Positions 45,660 through 54,513 of a DNA stretch of 64,000 bases are shown in pieces; position 1 is the first letter of the stretch; each line of letters begins with the position of its first letter. A model generated the notes under the pieces. That model made no database searches, was not told where the DNA came from, and saw only the letters and a list, made by a program, of their open reading frames with translations. The translations under genes and the position numbers were made by a program. The stretch is from Paraburkholderia megapolitana. GTDB taxonomy: Bacteria; Pseudomonadota; Gammaproteobacteria; Burkholderiales; Burkholderiaceae. Location: the NCBI RefSeq assembly GCF_007556815.1, contig NZ_CP041745.1:1-64000 (forward strand), written 5' to 3'.

Positions 45660-47321
45660 TTAGTAATTATCGCGCTCGTATATGGTCCGGCGCATACGTC
45701 GGAACAGGTCAAACAATGACAAGGAAGGATCGGGACGCGTTGCCCGATCAAACATGTTTACTGTCTCGGGCGACGAAGGAGGCGCTTTATCTGTCCACTT
45801 CGGTAGGCGCTCAAGCGAACTGGCGAGACCCGCTGGTCGTCGAATAACAAGTCCATAGCTAACTGCGTCTACCAGGACTTTCTTGCCTACGGCATGCATC
45901 AGAGAAAACAATGCGGGGTGAAGAAGGAGGTAAAGGGTCCTGCTTGTATGCTCCTTCATCACGATGGACATCGACACCATGTTCCACGCGTGCTCTGCTT
46001 TGTTTCCTTCATTGACTTCCAACGTGAGGCTTAAACTCGACAACTCAGGATGCTCGGAAACATCCAGTTCAAGTACATGACGCACGCCAGTGGAAGGCGT
46101 TCTGTCGACCGTTATACGTTTTTCGGCGACGCTACCAAGCACCGCCTCGGCTACTCGCGGGTGATCGCTTTTGAGTACAAAGACCTCCTCTTTTGCATCG
46201 GCGCGCAATTCAACTGCCATCGCCTGGCGAATATCGAAGGCTGTTGCCGGACGGAGGAAGAATAGGCATGAAGAGTGCCGCGGACACAACGCGTTGAGAT
46301 CGGTTTCGGGGTGAGTGAAGACACTGGTGCGTATATGTTCAGCGTATTCAGCGTATTCGCTACCACTGAGCTTGGGAAACGTCTTGCACCAGTCAAAGCA
46401 AATGGGATGGTCGCCAACGGCGATTAGTTCGCTTCCCCAATAAGCCGAGCGTGCCACTGACATTTCAAACGCAGGGCGACCATTGACGTCACAGAGGTTC
46501 GACGGAAAGCCAAACATCGCATAGGTTCCTCCCGGTCCCCAATACGGAATCAATTGGTCGTCGTCATCGTCCCGGTACTCGCCTCGACTATGCATCAGGC
46601 TCATCGCCCTATCGAACCATTGTGAATGCTCTTTCATCTTATCGTTGAGTACCTCGTTGGGCAGTACTAGCTCAACGTCAAAATCGTCTTCCGGCGCGGT
46701 GAGGTACGTGCGCGCTGCATCGTACCAAGCGTTCGGCTTCGACCACATGATCTTGATTTTTTCACCCCAGGGTTCGGCACATTCCGAGCCGCATTGCACT
46801 TCGGCTCCAAAATTGAAATACCGCGGCAAGTAGACCCGGGTCGCAACCACCCGGAAAGGTACGCCATTGATAAATGCACTCGCATACAGCACAGCGTATG
46901 GATCGGCACCGAGATTGGCCGACTCCCATTCCAGCGTCGGGAGGCATGGCACCATATCTGTAAGCGACATTGATCTGTCCGACATCAGGAAGACCGCTCT
47001 GACGGTTTCGTACAGGCCAGCAAGATTCGTGTTGGTCAGCAAATGCTGGCTGATCGCACGGGCTATCTGGTCAATGTTGTGCGTGAAATAACCAACTGCA
47101 ACATGGCAACCCGGTAGCGAAGACAGCTGCCGCACGTGATCGCCTGGATTGCCCGTATTCAGGCGCGATACCAGGTCGTCCCAATCGTCACAATGATAGG
47201 GTCCCTTGGCCAGTACATATCTGGCTAGATGGAGTGGGATTTTGAGATGCTTCTTGAGACGTTTTGCCTGCAACACGACGTTGTTGTACGCGTTGCTACT
47301 GCTGGAAGTCAGGGTAGTCAC
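45660..47321 (-). CDS. Unknown 553-residue protein
   Basis: The N-terminus (about 10-55) reads VVLQAKRLKKHLKIPLHLAR then GPYHCDDWDDLVSRL, a helical module like the short domain found at the start of glyoxalase-superfamily and other accessory proteins in proteobacteria. The remainder is not recognised: an alpha/beta protein with VYLPRYFNFGAEVQCGSECA, YWGPGGTYAMFGFPSNL and a Pro-rich basic tail. No signal peptide or membrane segment. Lower GC and mixed codon use suggest transfer. It forms an operon with the small membrane protein gene. A defence or toxin role is only suggested by the neighbourhood. Confidence 0.7.
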   Translation of the reverse strand: MTTLTSSSSNAYNNVVLQAKRLKKHLKIPLHLARYVLAKGPYHCDDWDDLVSRLNTGNPGDHVRQLSSLPGCHVAVGYFTHNIDQIARAISQHLLTNTNLAGLYETVRAVFLMSDRSMSLTDMVPCLPTLEWESANLGADPYAVLYASAFINGVPFRVVATRVYLPRYFNFGAEVQCGSECAEPWGEKIKIMWSKPNAWYDAARTYLTAPEDDFDVELVLPNEVLNDKMKEHSQWFDRAMSLMHSRGEYRDDDDDQLIPYWGPGGTYAMFGFPSNLCDVNGRPAFEMSVARSAYWGSELIAVGDHPICFDWCKTFPKLSGSEYAEYAEHIRTSVFTHPETDLNALCPRHSSCLFFLRPATAFDIRQAMAVELRADAKEEVFVLKSDHPRVAEAVLGSVAEKRITVDRTPSTGVRHVLELDVSEHPELSSLSLTLEVNEGNKAEHAWNMVSMSIVMKEHTSRTLYLLLHPALFSLMHAVGKKVLVDAVSYGLVIRRPAGLASSLERLPKWTDKAPPSSPETVNMFDRATRPDPSLSLFDLFRRMRRTIYERDNY

Positions 47322-47857
47322 TTTTCCGTTACTCGTATTGAGCTACGTCAGAGGCGCCCACCCGCCATCCCTGACGCCCGGAAAGGGTTTCAGTTTTGAT
47401 GGAAAATACAGGACGGTTGCTTCGCTTCGCTGCGGCCAAAAGGCCCAAGGGGTGGGCAGCGCGCCGACCGTGCCACGGCGTACGCTGAATTTAACGTAAA
47501 TGGACCCCTATCGCAAGCGCTCGAAATCCGTAGCCAAAGGTAACGCCTTCACTATTCTTTGAAGTAGCCTCGGCTTTCCCCTGTTGCCGAACAGATGACC
47601 CTCGGGGATTGCCCGGACATTGAGACTGAGTCCTTTAATTCTGCTTCCCGAGCGCGGAGGCTCGACAGTTTCTATGTTTGAAGACGAATAGCTTTCGTTG
47701 CTATCTCCGACGCGCACGACCTTGATAGCCCGGGTCGACGTTACTGCAGGACACGAATGGGGGCACTATAGGAGGACAGCGTCAGGCGTTTCTGGATCAC
47801 GAGTCACGCAGTCGGTTCGACTTTTAGCAGACCCATAAAAAAGGTTTCCTCGAAGCT
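47322..47857. other. Gene-poor region
   Basis: About 535 bases. One reverse frame (47508-47717, MRVGDSNESYSSSNIETVEP ending LATDFERLR) is open and mildly protein-like but has only a GTG start and no ribosome-binding site; it may be the end of a decayed gene. No repeat or RNA gene was recognised. Confidence 0.4.
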
Positions 47858-48022
47858 ATGATGGATACGGCATCGGAAGATGAATACAAGTGCATTGCTT
47901 GCTCCATTCGGTTCAAGGAGTGGGTATTCAGCACCACCAAAAATGGGAGCACGCACATTTCAACACGGAACTTCCCGAGATCGAAATTGCGCGATGCACG
48001 TGGGCTCGAATGCTACTGCTAA
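47858..48022 (+). CDS. Small cysteine-rich protein
   Basis: A 54-codon frame missed by length filters: MMDTASEDEYKCIACSIRFK, with CxxC near residue 12 and a terminal CYC. The two Cys pairs could bind one zinc ion. It is followed at 30 bp by another small Cys-pair frame, then by the DUF4145 gene, all in one direction. Not recognised. Confidence 0.4.
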   Translation: MMDTASEDEYKCIACSIRFKEWVFSTTKNGSTHISTRNFPRSKLRDARGLECYC

Positions 48023-48052
48023 CAAACTTATCTGGAAGGTCGCAACGATGAG

Positions 48053-48301
48053 ATGATGGAACGTGAGGAGGTTCCGATCCGCCGCCCAGGCGTAGGACCT
48101 GCTAAGAGTTGCGTCAGATGCCGCGGGTCATTTGATACGAGCGAGTTTTACCTCGAATACACCAAGGACAAGGTCATTGATGAGGGGGCATATGTTTCGA
48201 GGACGATCGATATCAAATATTTCGTGATCCTCTACAATCGATGTTGTCCACGTGAGATAAAGGTATCCACCAATCTTGGTTACGGAGCGAGGCATGGATG
48301 A
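48053..48301 (+). CDS. Small protein with two cysteine pairs
   Basis: An 82-residue frame with CVRC near residue 19 and CC near 63 (LYNRCCPREIKVS), preceded by GGAAGG. Its end overlaps the start of the DUF4145 gene by eight bases, suggesting coupled translation. Together with the preceding frame it may be a split zinc-ribbon protein. Not recognised. Confidence 0.45.
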   Translation: MMEREEVPIRRPGVGPAKSCVRCRGSFDTSEFYLEYTKDKVIDEGAYVSRTIDIKYFVILYNRCCPREIKVSTNLGYGARHG

Positions 48302-48986
48302 GCCGCTAAACGTAGAGTCCAGTATCCCGGAAAACAAGCATTTGACTGCGGCCTGCGACCAGTGCAACAGACAAACGCGACACAAGGTTCTGGCGCAAAC
48401 TCACGTGCATTGGGAATATGGAGATGGCGAGGCAGATAACTGGATTGACTATCAAATCATCCAGTGCCGAGGATGCCTGTCGATTTCCTTTTGCGAGGAA
48501 TCACTTTGCTCGGCAGATGTCATGTATGGCGAAGAGAATCCTCCGGTAGAAAGACGGCTGTTCCCAAATCGTATTGTTGGGCGCTCCGTGATGGAAGGAG
48601 CCCAGCAATTGCCCGAGAACGTCTACGGTATCTACGAGGAGGCGCATAACGCGCTATGCGCGGAACTTCTTGTCATGGCGGGATTTGGCGTACGTGCAAT
48701 TGTGGAGGCGGTTTGCAAGGACAAGGGTATCACTGGGCGGAATTTGAAAATCAAGATAGACGGGCTTGCAGAAGCGGGTTTGATAACGTCATCTGGCGCC
48801 ACGATACTTCAGCATCTGAGACTCATGGGAAACGCTGCTGCCCATGAAATGAAACTGCACGCCCAGTTCCAACTCAGTGCGGCGTTCGACGTCATTGAGT
48901 ATCTGTTGCAAGGGGTTTACATTTTGCCGAGACAGGCTGAGTTGCTACCTAAACCGACCGCTAACTCAAACCAGAACCTCGATTGA
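48294..48986 (+). CDS. DUF4145-type protein with zinc-ribbon N-terminus
   Basis: The 230-residue protein begins with a zinc-ribbon-like region, CDQCNRQTRHKVL near 23-35 and IIQCRGCLSISF near 60, and continues with the helical DUF4145 domain: YGIYEEAHNALCAELLVMAG, FGVRAIVEAVCKDKGI and LRLMGNAAAHEMKL. DUF4145 occurs alone or fused to restriction and helicase proteins and is thought to be a nucleic-acid-associated accessory domain. The ATG at 48294 follows GGAGCGAGG. It follows the two small Cys frames and ends before a 450-bp gene-poor stretch. Confidence 0.75.
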   Translation: MDEPLNVESSIPENKHLTAACDQCNRQTRHKVLAQTHVHWEYGDGEADNWIDYQIIQCRGCLSISFCEESLCSADVMYGEENPPVERRLFPNRIVGRSVMEGAQQLPENVYGIYEEAHNALCAELLVMAGFGVRAIVEAVCKDKGITGRNLKIKIDGLAEAGLITSSGATILQHLRLMGNAAAHEMKLHAQFQLSAAFDVIEYLLQGVYILPRQAELLPKPTANSNQNLD

Positions 48987-49438
48987 GCTAAGAGCAATCG
49001 AACGAATCGTCTCAGACAAGGAGTTGTGGCGCTGTTCGGCCCGCCTCGGTACGACACAGGTTGTCTGAAAGAGGCTTGCTTGCGAGCATTGGGTTATCAG
49101 ATGTGGCGATTTTTAAACGGGGCGACAACGGGCAGCGGCTGGCGGGCGAGAAACGCAGGCGGCAGCGACCGGTTACGAGGGAGACGCGACGGAGGGCAGA
49201 AACGCAAGGGGCCCACCATATGGCGGACCCCCTAGATGAGTTGGGGAACAGAAAATGTAGCGGGACACCGCCCAGACCTACACCCCTGACCCCTTGATAA
49301 CAGTGCCGTCGAAAAACGTGACGGGCTTGCTGAAGCAGGCACCTACTATAGGCGGCCAAAGTTCCCCGGTCAACAAATAGCCGCTGCAAAATGCGGATAG
49401 GAAAATGCGTGTCAAAAAGCTGCACAAAAGCGGAAGCA
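48987..49438. other. Gene-poor region with a quasi-palindrome
   Basis: No gene is supported. Near 49210-49233 the bases GGGGCCCACCATATGGCGGA plus CCCC form a quasi-palindrome with two symmetric mismatches, centred on CCATATGG. Its role is unknown. Confidence 0.4.
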
Positions 49439-49669
49439 ATGAAACACGACCCCAGACTGGCACTGTATCCGCTCACTCGTGAACAGGCCATGTTTGCACG
49501 CGTCTGGCACAACATGACGTATGCGTGTTCCTCAGGCACGCCCCGCGTGCGTGTCATGCATGCGGTCAACATCCTCGAAGGACTGCTTTCGATGAGACGG
49601 CGTCCAGAAGCCGGTGACTCGCGTTTCATTACGACGCGCCTGGGTTTAGCAATAGAAACGCGTGCGTAA
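49439..49669 (+). CDS. Small protein of unknown function
   Basis: A 76-residue frame (MKHDPRLALYPLTREQAMFA, then VHAVNILEGLLSMRRRPEAG-like middle and ITTRLGLAIETRA end). The translation start at 49439 follows a GGAAG-type site. Composition looks real and resembles short proteins seen in Burkholderia accessory regions, but I assign no function. It lies 85 bp upstream of the parD operator. Confidence 0.45.
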   Translation: MKHDPRLALYPLTREQAMFARVWHNMTYACSSGTPRVRVMHAVNILEGLLSMRRRPEAGDSRFITTRLGLAIETRA

Positions 49670-49720
49670 AAATCTGTTCCCTGAGGGCACTCTTGGGCTG
49701 ACACTGCTTTCAGAATGAAA

Positions 49721-49757
49721 TAGGATCTAATCCTACTCGTGGAGGAATCCCGTCATG
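49721..49757 (+). promoter_or_regulatory. parD operator, ribosome-binding site and original start codon
   Basis: TAGGAT-CTA-ATCCTA (49721-49735) is a perfect inverted repeat fit for an autorepressing antitoxin. GGAGG follows at 49741-49745 and ATGCGGA at 49755, nine bases later, is the first part of parD; the rest of the gene resumes at 52299 beyond the IS21 element. Confidence 0.75.
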
Positions 49758-49834
49758 CGGATAGATAGCGTCAAGCAGTTTGACCGGTTTACCGGCAATC
49801 ATTCTGGCCGGTCGGCCGGGATGTTTGTCGTTGG

Positions 49835-50659
49835 TTATTGCGCCATGGGCGTCGCTCCTTCTTCGTGATTGTCGCGGATTGATTGTCGGCGCCGCCTGGC
49901 CTGTTTGTCGCTGGCCGTGCGGCGCCGGTAGCTTTCGACGTTCATTTCGAAGATCGTCGAGTGATGAACGAGCCGGTCAATTGCGGCGACGGTCATGCCG
50001 GGATCAGGGAACACGTTGTCCCAGCCGGAGAATGGCTGGTTGGCGGTGATGAGAATGCTGCGGCGCTCGTAGCGTTCGGCGATCAGCTCGAACAGCACAC
50101 TGGTTTCAGCCTGATCCTTGCGTGCATAAGACAGATCGTCGAGGATGATCAGGTCGAAGCGGTCGAGCTTGGACAACGCGGAAGGCAGTTGCAGGTTCTG
50201 CCGCGCTGCCTGCAGTTTCTGCACAAGCTCGCTGGTGCGCGTGAACAGTACGCGATAGCCGGCGTCGATCAGCGCGTGGCCGATGGCGCACCCCAGATGA
50301 CTCTTGCCACCGCCCGGCGGGCCGAAGATCAGCACCGTGGCGCCTTTCTCCAGCCAGGCGTCGCCGCTGGCCAGCGCCGTGACGTGAGCGTTCGAGACCA
50401 TGGGCACCAGACTGAAGTCGAAGGTGGCGAGGGTCTTGGTCGGATCCAGACGGGACTCGCTGCGGTGACGCTCGGTTCTTCGTTTAGCCCGCTCGGCGAG
50501 TTCGTGTTCAAGCAGTGCGCCAAGCAGCCGGGTCGCCTGCCAGCCCTCCCTGTCGGCACGCTGTACGAATTCGGGCCAGAGACGAGCAATGGTCGGCAGG
50601 CGCAGCTCGTTGAGCATCAGGGCGAGACTACCCGTGTCGTAGACGATGGGTGTGCTCAT
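49835..50659 (-). CDS. istB: IS21 helper ATPase IstB
   Basis: The 274-residue protein is the AAA+ helper of IS21-family transposition. Walker A is LIFGPPGGGKSHLGCA near 107 and Walker B is LIILDDLSYARKD near 168, followed by the sensor ILITANQPFSGWDNVF. IstB forms decamers on DNA and activates the transposase at target sites. Its start overlaps the istA stop by four bases (istA 50656, istB 50659), the usual coupling in IS21. The basic C-terminus (YRRRTASDKQARRRRQ) fits the family. Confidence 0.96.
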   Translation of the reverse strand: MSTPIVYDTGSLALMLNELRLPTIARLWPEFVQRADREGWQATRLLGALLEHELAERAKRRTERHRSESRLDPTKTLATFDFSLVPMVSNAHVTALASGDAWLEKGATVLIFGPPGGGKSHLGCAIGHALIDAGYRVLFTRTSELVQKLQAARQNLQLPSALSKLDRFDLIILDDLSYARKDQAETSVLFELIAERYERRSILITANQPFSGWDNVFPDPGMTVAAIDRLVHHSTIFEMNVESYRRRTASDKQARRRRQSIRDNHEEGATPMAQ

Positions 50660-52143
50660 ACCGATACCTCCTCAACCAGCAGGGTGTCGTAGCTACTGGC
50701 CGGCGGCATCACGACGCTGACAGCGGGGCAATCGGCATGGCGCGGCGCGAACTCCTCACGCAGCGCCGGCAGGTCCGGCAACGCACCGTCAACCAGCAGC
50801 CCTGCGAGTCGCCCGGCGAGCACCGCCTCGACTCCATCGAGCGCAGCCAGCTCAAGCAGTCCGACCATGGTCCGGCAGGCATCGCGTTGCGTCATCCGGG
50901 CTTCGAGCTGCTCCCAGGTTCCGCGATAGGCCTCACGTGGAAACAGGTCGTCGCGAAACGCCAGTCCCTTGAAGGCCCCGGGCTTACGCTTGAGTGCTTC
51001 GATGAAGTGCCGGTAGTTGATGGCGCGACGAGAGCTGCTGGCTGCGTGAGAACCCCTCGGCGTGCTGTGTACCATTGCACCGGACAGGTAACAGTCAAGC
51101 CGGTCCCCGTAGACTCTCACCTTCAGACGATGGCCAATCAGCCGTGACGGCGCGCTATACAGGATGCCGCGTATGGTAAAGGTGCTGCAGCGTGTGACGC
51201 GCGCTTCTTCCTCGACGAAGTCAGTGGTACGACGCAGCGGCAGATCGATGAGCTGTTCACGCTCGATGCGAAACGCCGCCGCATTACGCCGGTTGCGGCG
51301 CATGACGACTTCACGCAGGAATTCGTCGTACGCCGCGCGATCGTTGAAATCCCGATGGCCGCGTAGCATCAGCGCCTGGTCGACCGCTTCCTTCAGATAA
51401 CGATGTGACGATTCCACACTACCGTTCTCGTGGCCCTGGCCGCGGTTGTTACGCGTACCGCTCATGCCGTAGTGTTCGAGCAATGCCGCGTAGCGCACTG
51501 TGAAGTCTGCTTCGTCCTGCAGGTTCTTGAAGGCAGCTGACAGGCTGTCGGTGCGATGTTCGCGCGGGCAGCCACCTGCTTGCCAGAGCGCATTCTGCAA
51601 ACCCACGGAAAGCGCCTCGAAACTCTCACCGCCTTCGACGACATTGGCGTATTCCCAGCGCGAGAAAGCCAGGACGAAGTGATACAGCCGGTGATCGAAC
51701 CGTACGCCCGCGACCGTGATGCGCAGATCAGCCATATCGGTGAAGTCCGACAGCCCCCGTGCGCCGGGTTCGTGCAGTTGAGGGAAGAACACTTCCTTCG
51801 GCGGACCGGCCATCGCCCGCCAGTGGCTGACGCGCCGCTCGAGCGTCCTGCGCACGCCATCTGGATATTGATCCGGATGATCGTCCTGCAGCTTGCGCAG
51901 GATGGTGATCGCCTGCAATCGAGGCGCGTTCATGAGCAACGGTACGATCTCCGTGTCCCAGACATCGGCAAGCGGATCGGGACGCGAGCGCCAGTAGCGA
52001 CGAGGTTTCTGCGACGGCAGCCGGGCGTCGTGTTCGATGCGCCGCGCGCTACGCACGCTGATACCGGCCTTGGCCGCGGCGACTTCCTGAGAGTGGTGTT
52101 TGCGTTTAGACATATAGAGGCGAACCTGCTGGTCGGTCATCAT
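50656..52143 (-). CDS. istA: IS21 transposase IstA
   Basis: The 495-residue transposase has an N-terminal helix-turn-helix (SQEVAAAKAGISVRSARRIE), a second DNA-binding part and an rve core. The DDE triad is visible in LSDFTDMADLRI (Asp), REHRTDSLSAAF (Asp) and HENGSVESSHRYLKEA (Glu). The C-terminal domain (YSAPSRLIGHRLKVRVYGD) is typical of IstA. It is intact. The first in-frame ATG is used; the second codon is also Met. Confidence 0.96.
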   Translation of the reverse strand: MMTDQQVRLYMSKRKHHSQEVAAAKAGISVRSARRIEHDARLPSQKPRRYWRSRPDPLADVWDTEIVPLLMNAPRLQAITILRKLQDDHPDQYPDGVRRTLERRVSHWRAMAGPPKEVFFPQLHEPGARGLSDFTDMADLRITVAGVRFDHRLYHFVLAFSRWEYANVVEGGESFEALSVGLQNALWQAGGCPREHRTDSLSAAFKNLQDEADFTVRYAALLEHYGMSGTRNNRGQGHENGSVESSHRYLKEAVDQALMLRGHRDFNDRAAYDEFLREVVMRRNRRNAAAFRIEREQLIDLPLRRTTDFVEEEARVTRCSTFTIRGILYSAPSRLIGHRLKVRVYGDRLDCYLSGAMVHSTPRGSHAASSSRRAINYRHFIEALKRKPGAFKGLAFRDDLFPREAYRGTWEQLEARMTQRDACRTMVGLLELAALDGVEAVLAGRLAGLLVDGALPDLPALREEFAPRHADCPAVSVVMPPASSYDTLLVEEVSV

Positions 52144-52298
52144 GGGCTGATCGCGTCTTCACTTGATCAGCCATCCTAAGACCCGGCCCACTCGGCGCCG
52201 CCGGTGATTCGTCGTCTCCGGCGGCTACGCCGCCTCCGACTCCTCACCACCGGCCAGAACCTTCGCCGCTATACCGGACAAAATGATTGTCGCCGCCC

Positions 52299-52568
52299 AT
52301 GCGGACGACCCAGCAACTCAGCATCACGTTGCCCAACGAAATGGCCGAGTTTGTGCGATCGAAAGTCGCCAACGGCGAGTATGCAACCGACTCCGAAGTG
52401 ATCCGCGACGCGCTGCGCGCGCTAGCCGCGCGTGACCGGGCGGTCGAATCGTGGCTACGCGAATCAGTCGTGCCAGCGGCCGCCGCGCTCAAGGCCCACC
52501 CGACGCGGGCACTTGACCCCGACGCTGTGCGGCAGTCGCTCGCCAGTCGCCGCGCGTCGCGTTCGTGA
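52299..52568 (+). CDS. parD: ParD-type antitoxin, separated from its promoter
   Basis: The 89-residue protein starts MRTTQQLSITLPNEMAEFVR and has the ribbon-helix-helix pattern of ParD antitoxins (SITLPNEMAEFV, SEVIRDALRAL) plus a toxin-binding tail. ParD represses its own operon and neutralises ParE. IS21 sits directly at its ATG: the operator and GGAGG lie at 49721-49745 on the other side of the element. No ribosome-binding site is visible before the ATG now, so expression should be lost or depend on IS read-through. Its stop overlaps the parE start. Confidence 0.85.
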   Translation: MRTTQQLSITLPNEMAEFVRSKVANGEYATDSEVIRDALRALAARDRAVESWLRESVVPAAAALKAHPTRALDPDAVRQSLASRRASRS

Positions 52569-52720
52569 GCGCCGCACGACTGCGTGTCGTTTTTTCGCCG
52601 GAAGCGCCCAACCAGCTGGCGGATCTGGAGCTCACGATCGCGGCAGCAGGCATGCCGCAGACCACGGAGCGCTACGTCGACACCAGCCGGTGGCCCGGCC
52701 GACGAAAATCTCTAAGATGA
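52565..52720 (+). pseudogene. parE: Truncated ParE-type toxin
   Basis: The frame starts at GTG (overlapping the parD stop) and reads VSAARLRVVFSPEAPNQLAD followed by LELTIAAAG and TTERYVD, the N-terminal half of a ParE toxin. After about 52680 the sequence changes (TSRWPGRRKSLR) and stops; about half of the usual 95-100 residues is missing, including the C-terminal catalytic-site region. The breakpoint marks the left edge of the recombinase-ParB segment. ParE inhibits DNA gyrase, whose gyrB gene is the island's neighbour. Confidence 0.8.
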
Positions 52721-53614
52721 CGCTTCAAGCGCAGGCTGATCCAGGGCGACTGTGTCTACGATGGCCTGGAGTTCAACGAGCAGGTCTGGCTGTTGTGCTT
52801 TCAGGTACTGTTGCACCGATTCGTTTTCGATCAGCCTCGCGAGATAACCCTTTGCGAGCACAAGATTGAGCACGTCCTGCCCATACGTCTGCTCTACCAG
52901 CTTGTATTGTCCTTGCAGATTACTCATCTCGCGCTCCATTTTCGCCATCTGCTCGGGACCCACACCCGTCAGCTTCCGGGGTTTCTTCCCGTCGACCAGC
53001 CGGGAGGCAGGTGTCGCAACGAGCAGCGCTTCGGCATACGGCACGGACAGGTTGTTCGCCGCAGTCATCAACTCTACGCATTCGACCTGCCGTGTCGGTT
53101 TCATCTTGCGAAGCGCACGGACCAGTTCCGGTGAAAACTGCCTGTCCTTCAGCAGGTCGGCGGCCTCCGCGCAGATGCCGTTGAGCAACGTCAACCGCTT
53201 GAGGATCTGGGTCACGTCAACGGCAAGCGCCTTTGCCAGCCGTTCCGGTGAGACGCCCCGCTCGACAGCGCGCCGGATCATGTGATGCTCCTGGATCGTC
53301 GAGAGCCGGTTCACCCTGTTGTTAAAGGTATAGCTCTCGTCGTCAGTCGCGACCAGACAGGCAGCGGTTTCGAACCGGAGATCCTGAAGCACGGTGAGTC
53401 GCAGATGACCATCGAGCAGCACATGCTGACCTGACGTGGAGTCGGCAGGCATGACCGACAGTGGCTCAATCATTCCCACCTCCTCGATCGAGCTCCTGAT
53501 CTGCCTGAACTTGCGTGTAGCTGTCACGCCGGACGATAAACGTCTCGATGGCAGGATATTCGCGACCGGAACCGTAAGCGGTTCGGGAACAAATCCAAGC
53601 GCGACGGTGCTCAT
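52712..53614 (-). CDS. ParB/RepB-like protein 2
   Basis: The 300-residue protein has a ParB N-terminal domain: MIEPLSVMPADSTSGQHVLL with DGHLRLTVLQDL (the family's DGHR-type box), then a helix-turn-helix segment GVSPERLAKALAVDVTQILKR and a RepB-type C-terminal part. The ATG overlaps the stop of the upstream ParB-like gene by four bases. In plasmids such proteins bind partition sites; newer work shows ParB domains bind CTP. No ParA partner is present, so a role in recombination control is more likely than partition. Its end lies close to the parE breakpoint. Confidence 0.85.
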   Translation of the reverse strand: MSTVALGFVPEPLTVPVANILPSRRLSSGVTATRKFRQIRSSIEEVGMIEPLSVMPADSTSGQHVLLDGHLRLTVLQDLRFETAACLVATDDESYTFNNRVNRLSTIQEHHMIRRAVERGVSPERLAKALAVDVTQILKRLTLLNGICAEAADLLKDRQFSPELVRALRKMKPTRQVECVELMTAANNLSVPYAEALLVATPASRLVDGKKPRKLTGVGPEQMAKMEREMSNLQGQYKLVEQTYGQDVLNLVLAKGYLARLIENESVQQYLKAQQPDLLVELQAIVDTVALDQPALEASS

Positions 53615-54513
53615 GCTGAACTCCCGCCAGGCCATACCCGCTCTGCCAGATACTTCGGCAACGTCGCCAGTCCCTCCGCGCGTAGCAGATTGACGAAATT
53701 CTCATTGGCGAACAGTTGCCGGAGCGCTCCGACCACGAACAGCAGCCGTTGCTGGGTGAACTCGGCCTTCCTGACCATGGTCTTCTGGCGCTCCACCTCA
53801 CGCTGATACGTTCGTACCAGGCTCGATGACGTGACGTCCGTTACCTTGCGCGGCATGTTCCGGGCGGACGAACGCCCGAGCGTCTTCCGGCGCTCGATGA
53901 TCCGCCGGGCGTCTAACAGCTGCTGGCCCCGTAACCTGCCGGATTCATACGCCTCCTGCAGCGCAGTCTGGATGGCTTCGTCGCTGTCACCAGCACCGAC
54001 AATCGACAGTGCAGCGTTCAGCGGGATCTGCCCTTTCTCCACTGCAATGACAAGCCGCTCCTCGCCGTGATGCAGCAGCGTGAGGATGCCCTGCACGTAC
54101 TGCATCGTGAGACCCGTCTTCTCTGCGATGGCTCTCGGAGCATAGCCACGTTCCTGCAGGTCACGGATTCCGGCAAGCAGCTCAAGTGGTCGGCACTGCC
54201 GGCGCGCAATGTTTTCCGTGAGGCTCATGATGAATGCGTCCTCATCGCTTACGCTGACAACGAGTGCCGGAATGGTCGTTTCACCGAGGGCGCGGAATGC
54301 CTTCAGCCGACCTTCTCCGCAAACGAGAAGGTAGCGTTCGATGCCACTCGCGGTTGCCCGCGGCGTGACGACGATCGGCTTCTTCAGTCCGATGGCCTTG
54401 ATGTTGCCGACGATTTCCTCGAAGACACGGTTGTTCCGCTCTCTCGGGTTGATCACCTCGATCTGGTCGATCGGGATCATCCTGAGCTTGGCCGGCTGCC
54501 CGGACTGGTTCAT
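53611..54513 (-). CDS. ParB/RepB-like protein 1
   Basis: The 300-residue protein has the ParB boxes INPRERNNRVFEEIVGNIKA, LVCGEGRLKAFRALGETTIP and MSLTENIARRQCRPLELLAG, followed by the helix-turn-helix GYAPRAIAEKTGLTMQYVQG and a RepB-like C-terminal domain. It is better conserved to ParB than its neighbour. The ATG overlaps the recombinase stop by four bases, and its stop overlaps the next gene, so recombinase and both ParB proteins should be made together. No parS-like site was recognised. Confidence 0.88.
   Translation of the reverse strand: MNQSGQPAKLRMIPIDQIEVINPRERNNRVFEEIVGNIKAIGLKKPIVVTPRATASGIERYLLVCGEGRLKAFRALGETTIPALVVSVSDEDAFIMSLTENIARRQCRPLELLAGIRDLQERGYAPRAIAEKTGLTMQYVQGILTLLHHGEERLVIAVEKGQIPLNAALSIVGAGDSDEAIQTALQEAYESGRLRGQQLLDARRIIERRKTLGRSSARNMPRKVTDVTSSSLVRTYQREVERQKTMVRKAEFTQQRLLFVVGALRQLFANENFVNLLRAEGLATLPKYLAERVWPGGSSA

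Larger units (their letters stand above)
49762..52297 (-). mobile_element. IS21-family element inserted at the parD start codon
   Basis: The element carries istA and istB. Both ends contain related motifs inside the termini: GACCGGTTTACCGGC and TTCTGGCCGGT on the left, GTCCGGTATAGCGGC and TTCTGGCCGGT on the inverted right. The sequence CATGCGGA flanks it on both sides (49754-49761 and 52298-52305). The true duplication may be 6-8 bp, since the last CA could belong to the element. The duplicated bases include the parD start codon. Confidence 0.85.
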
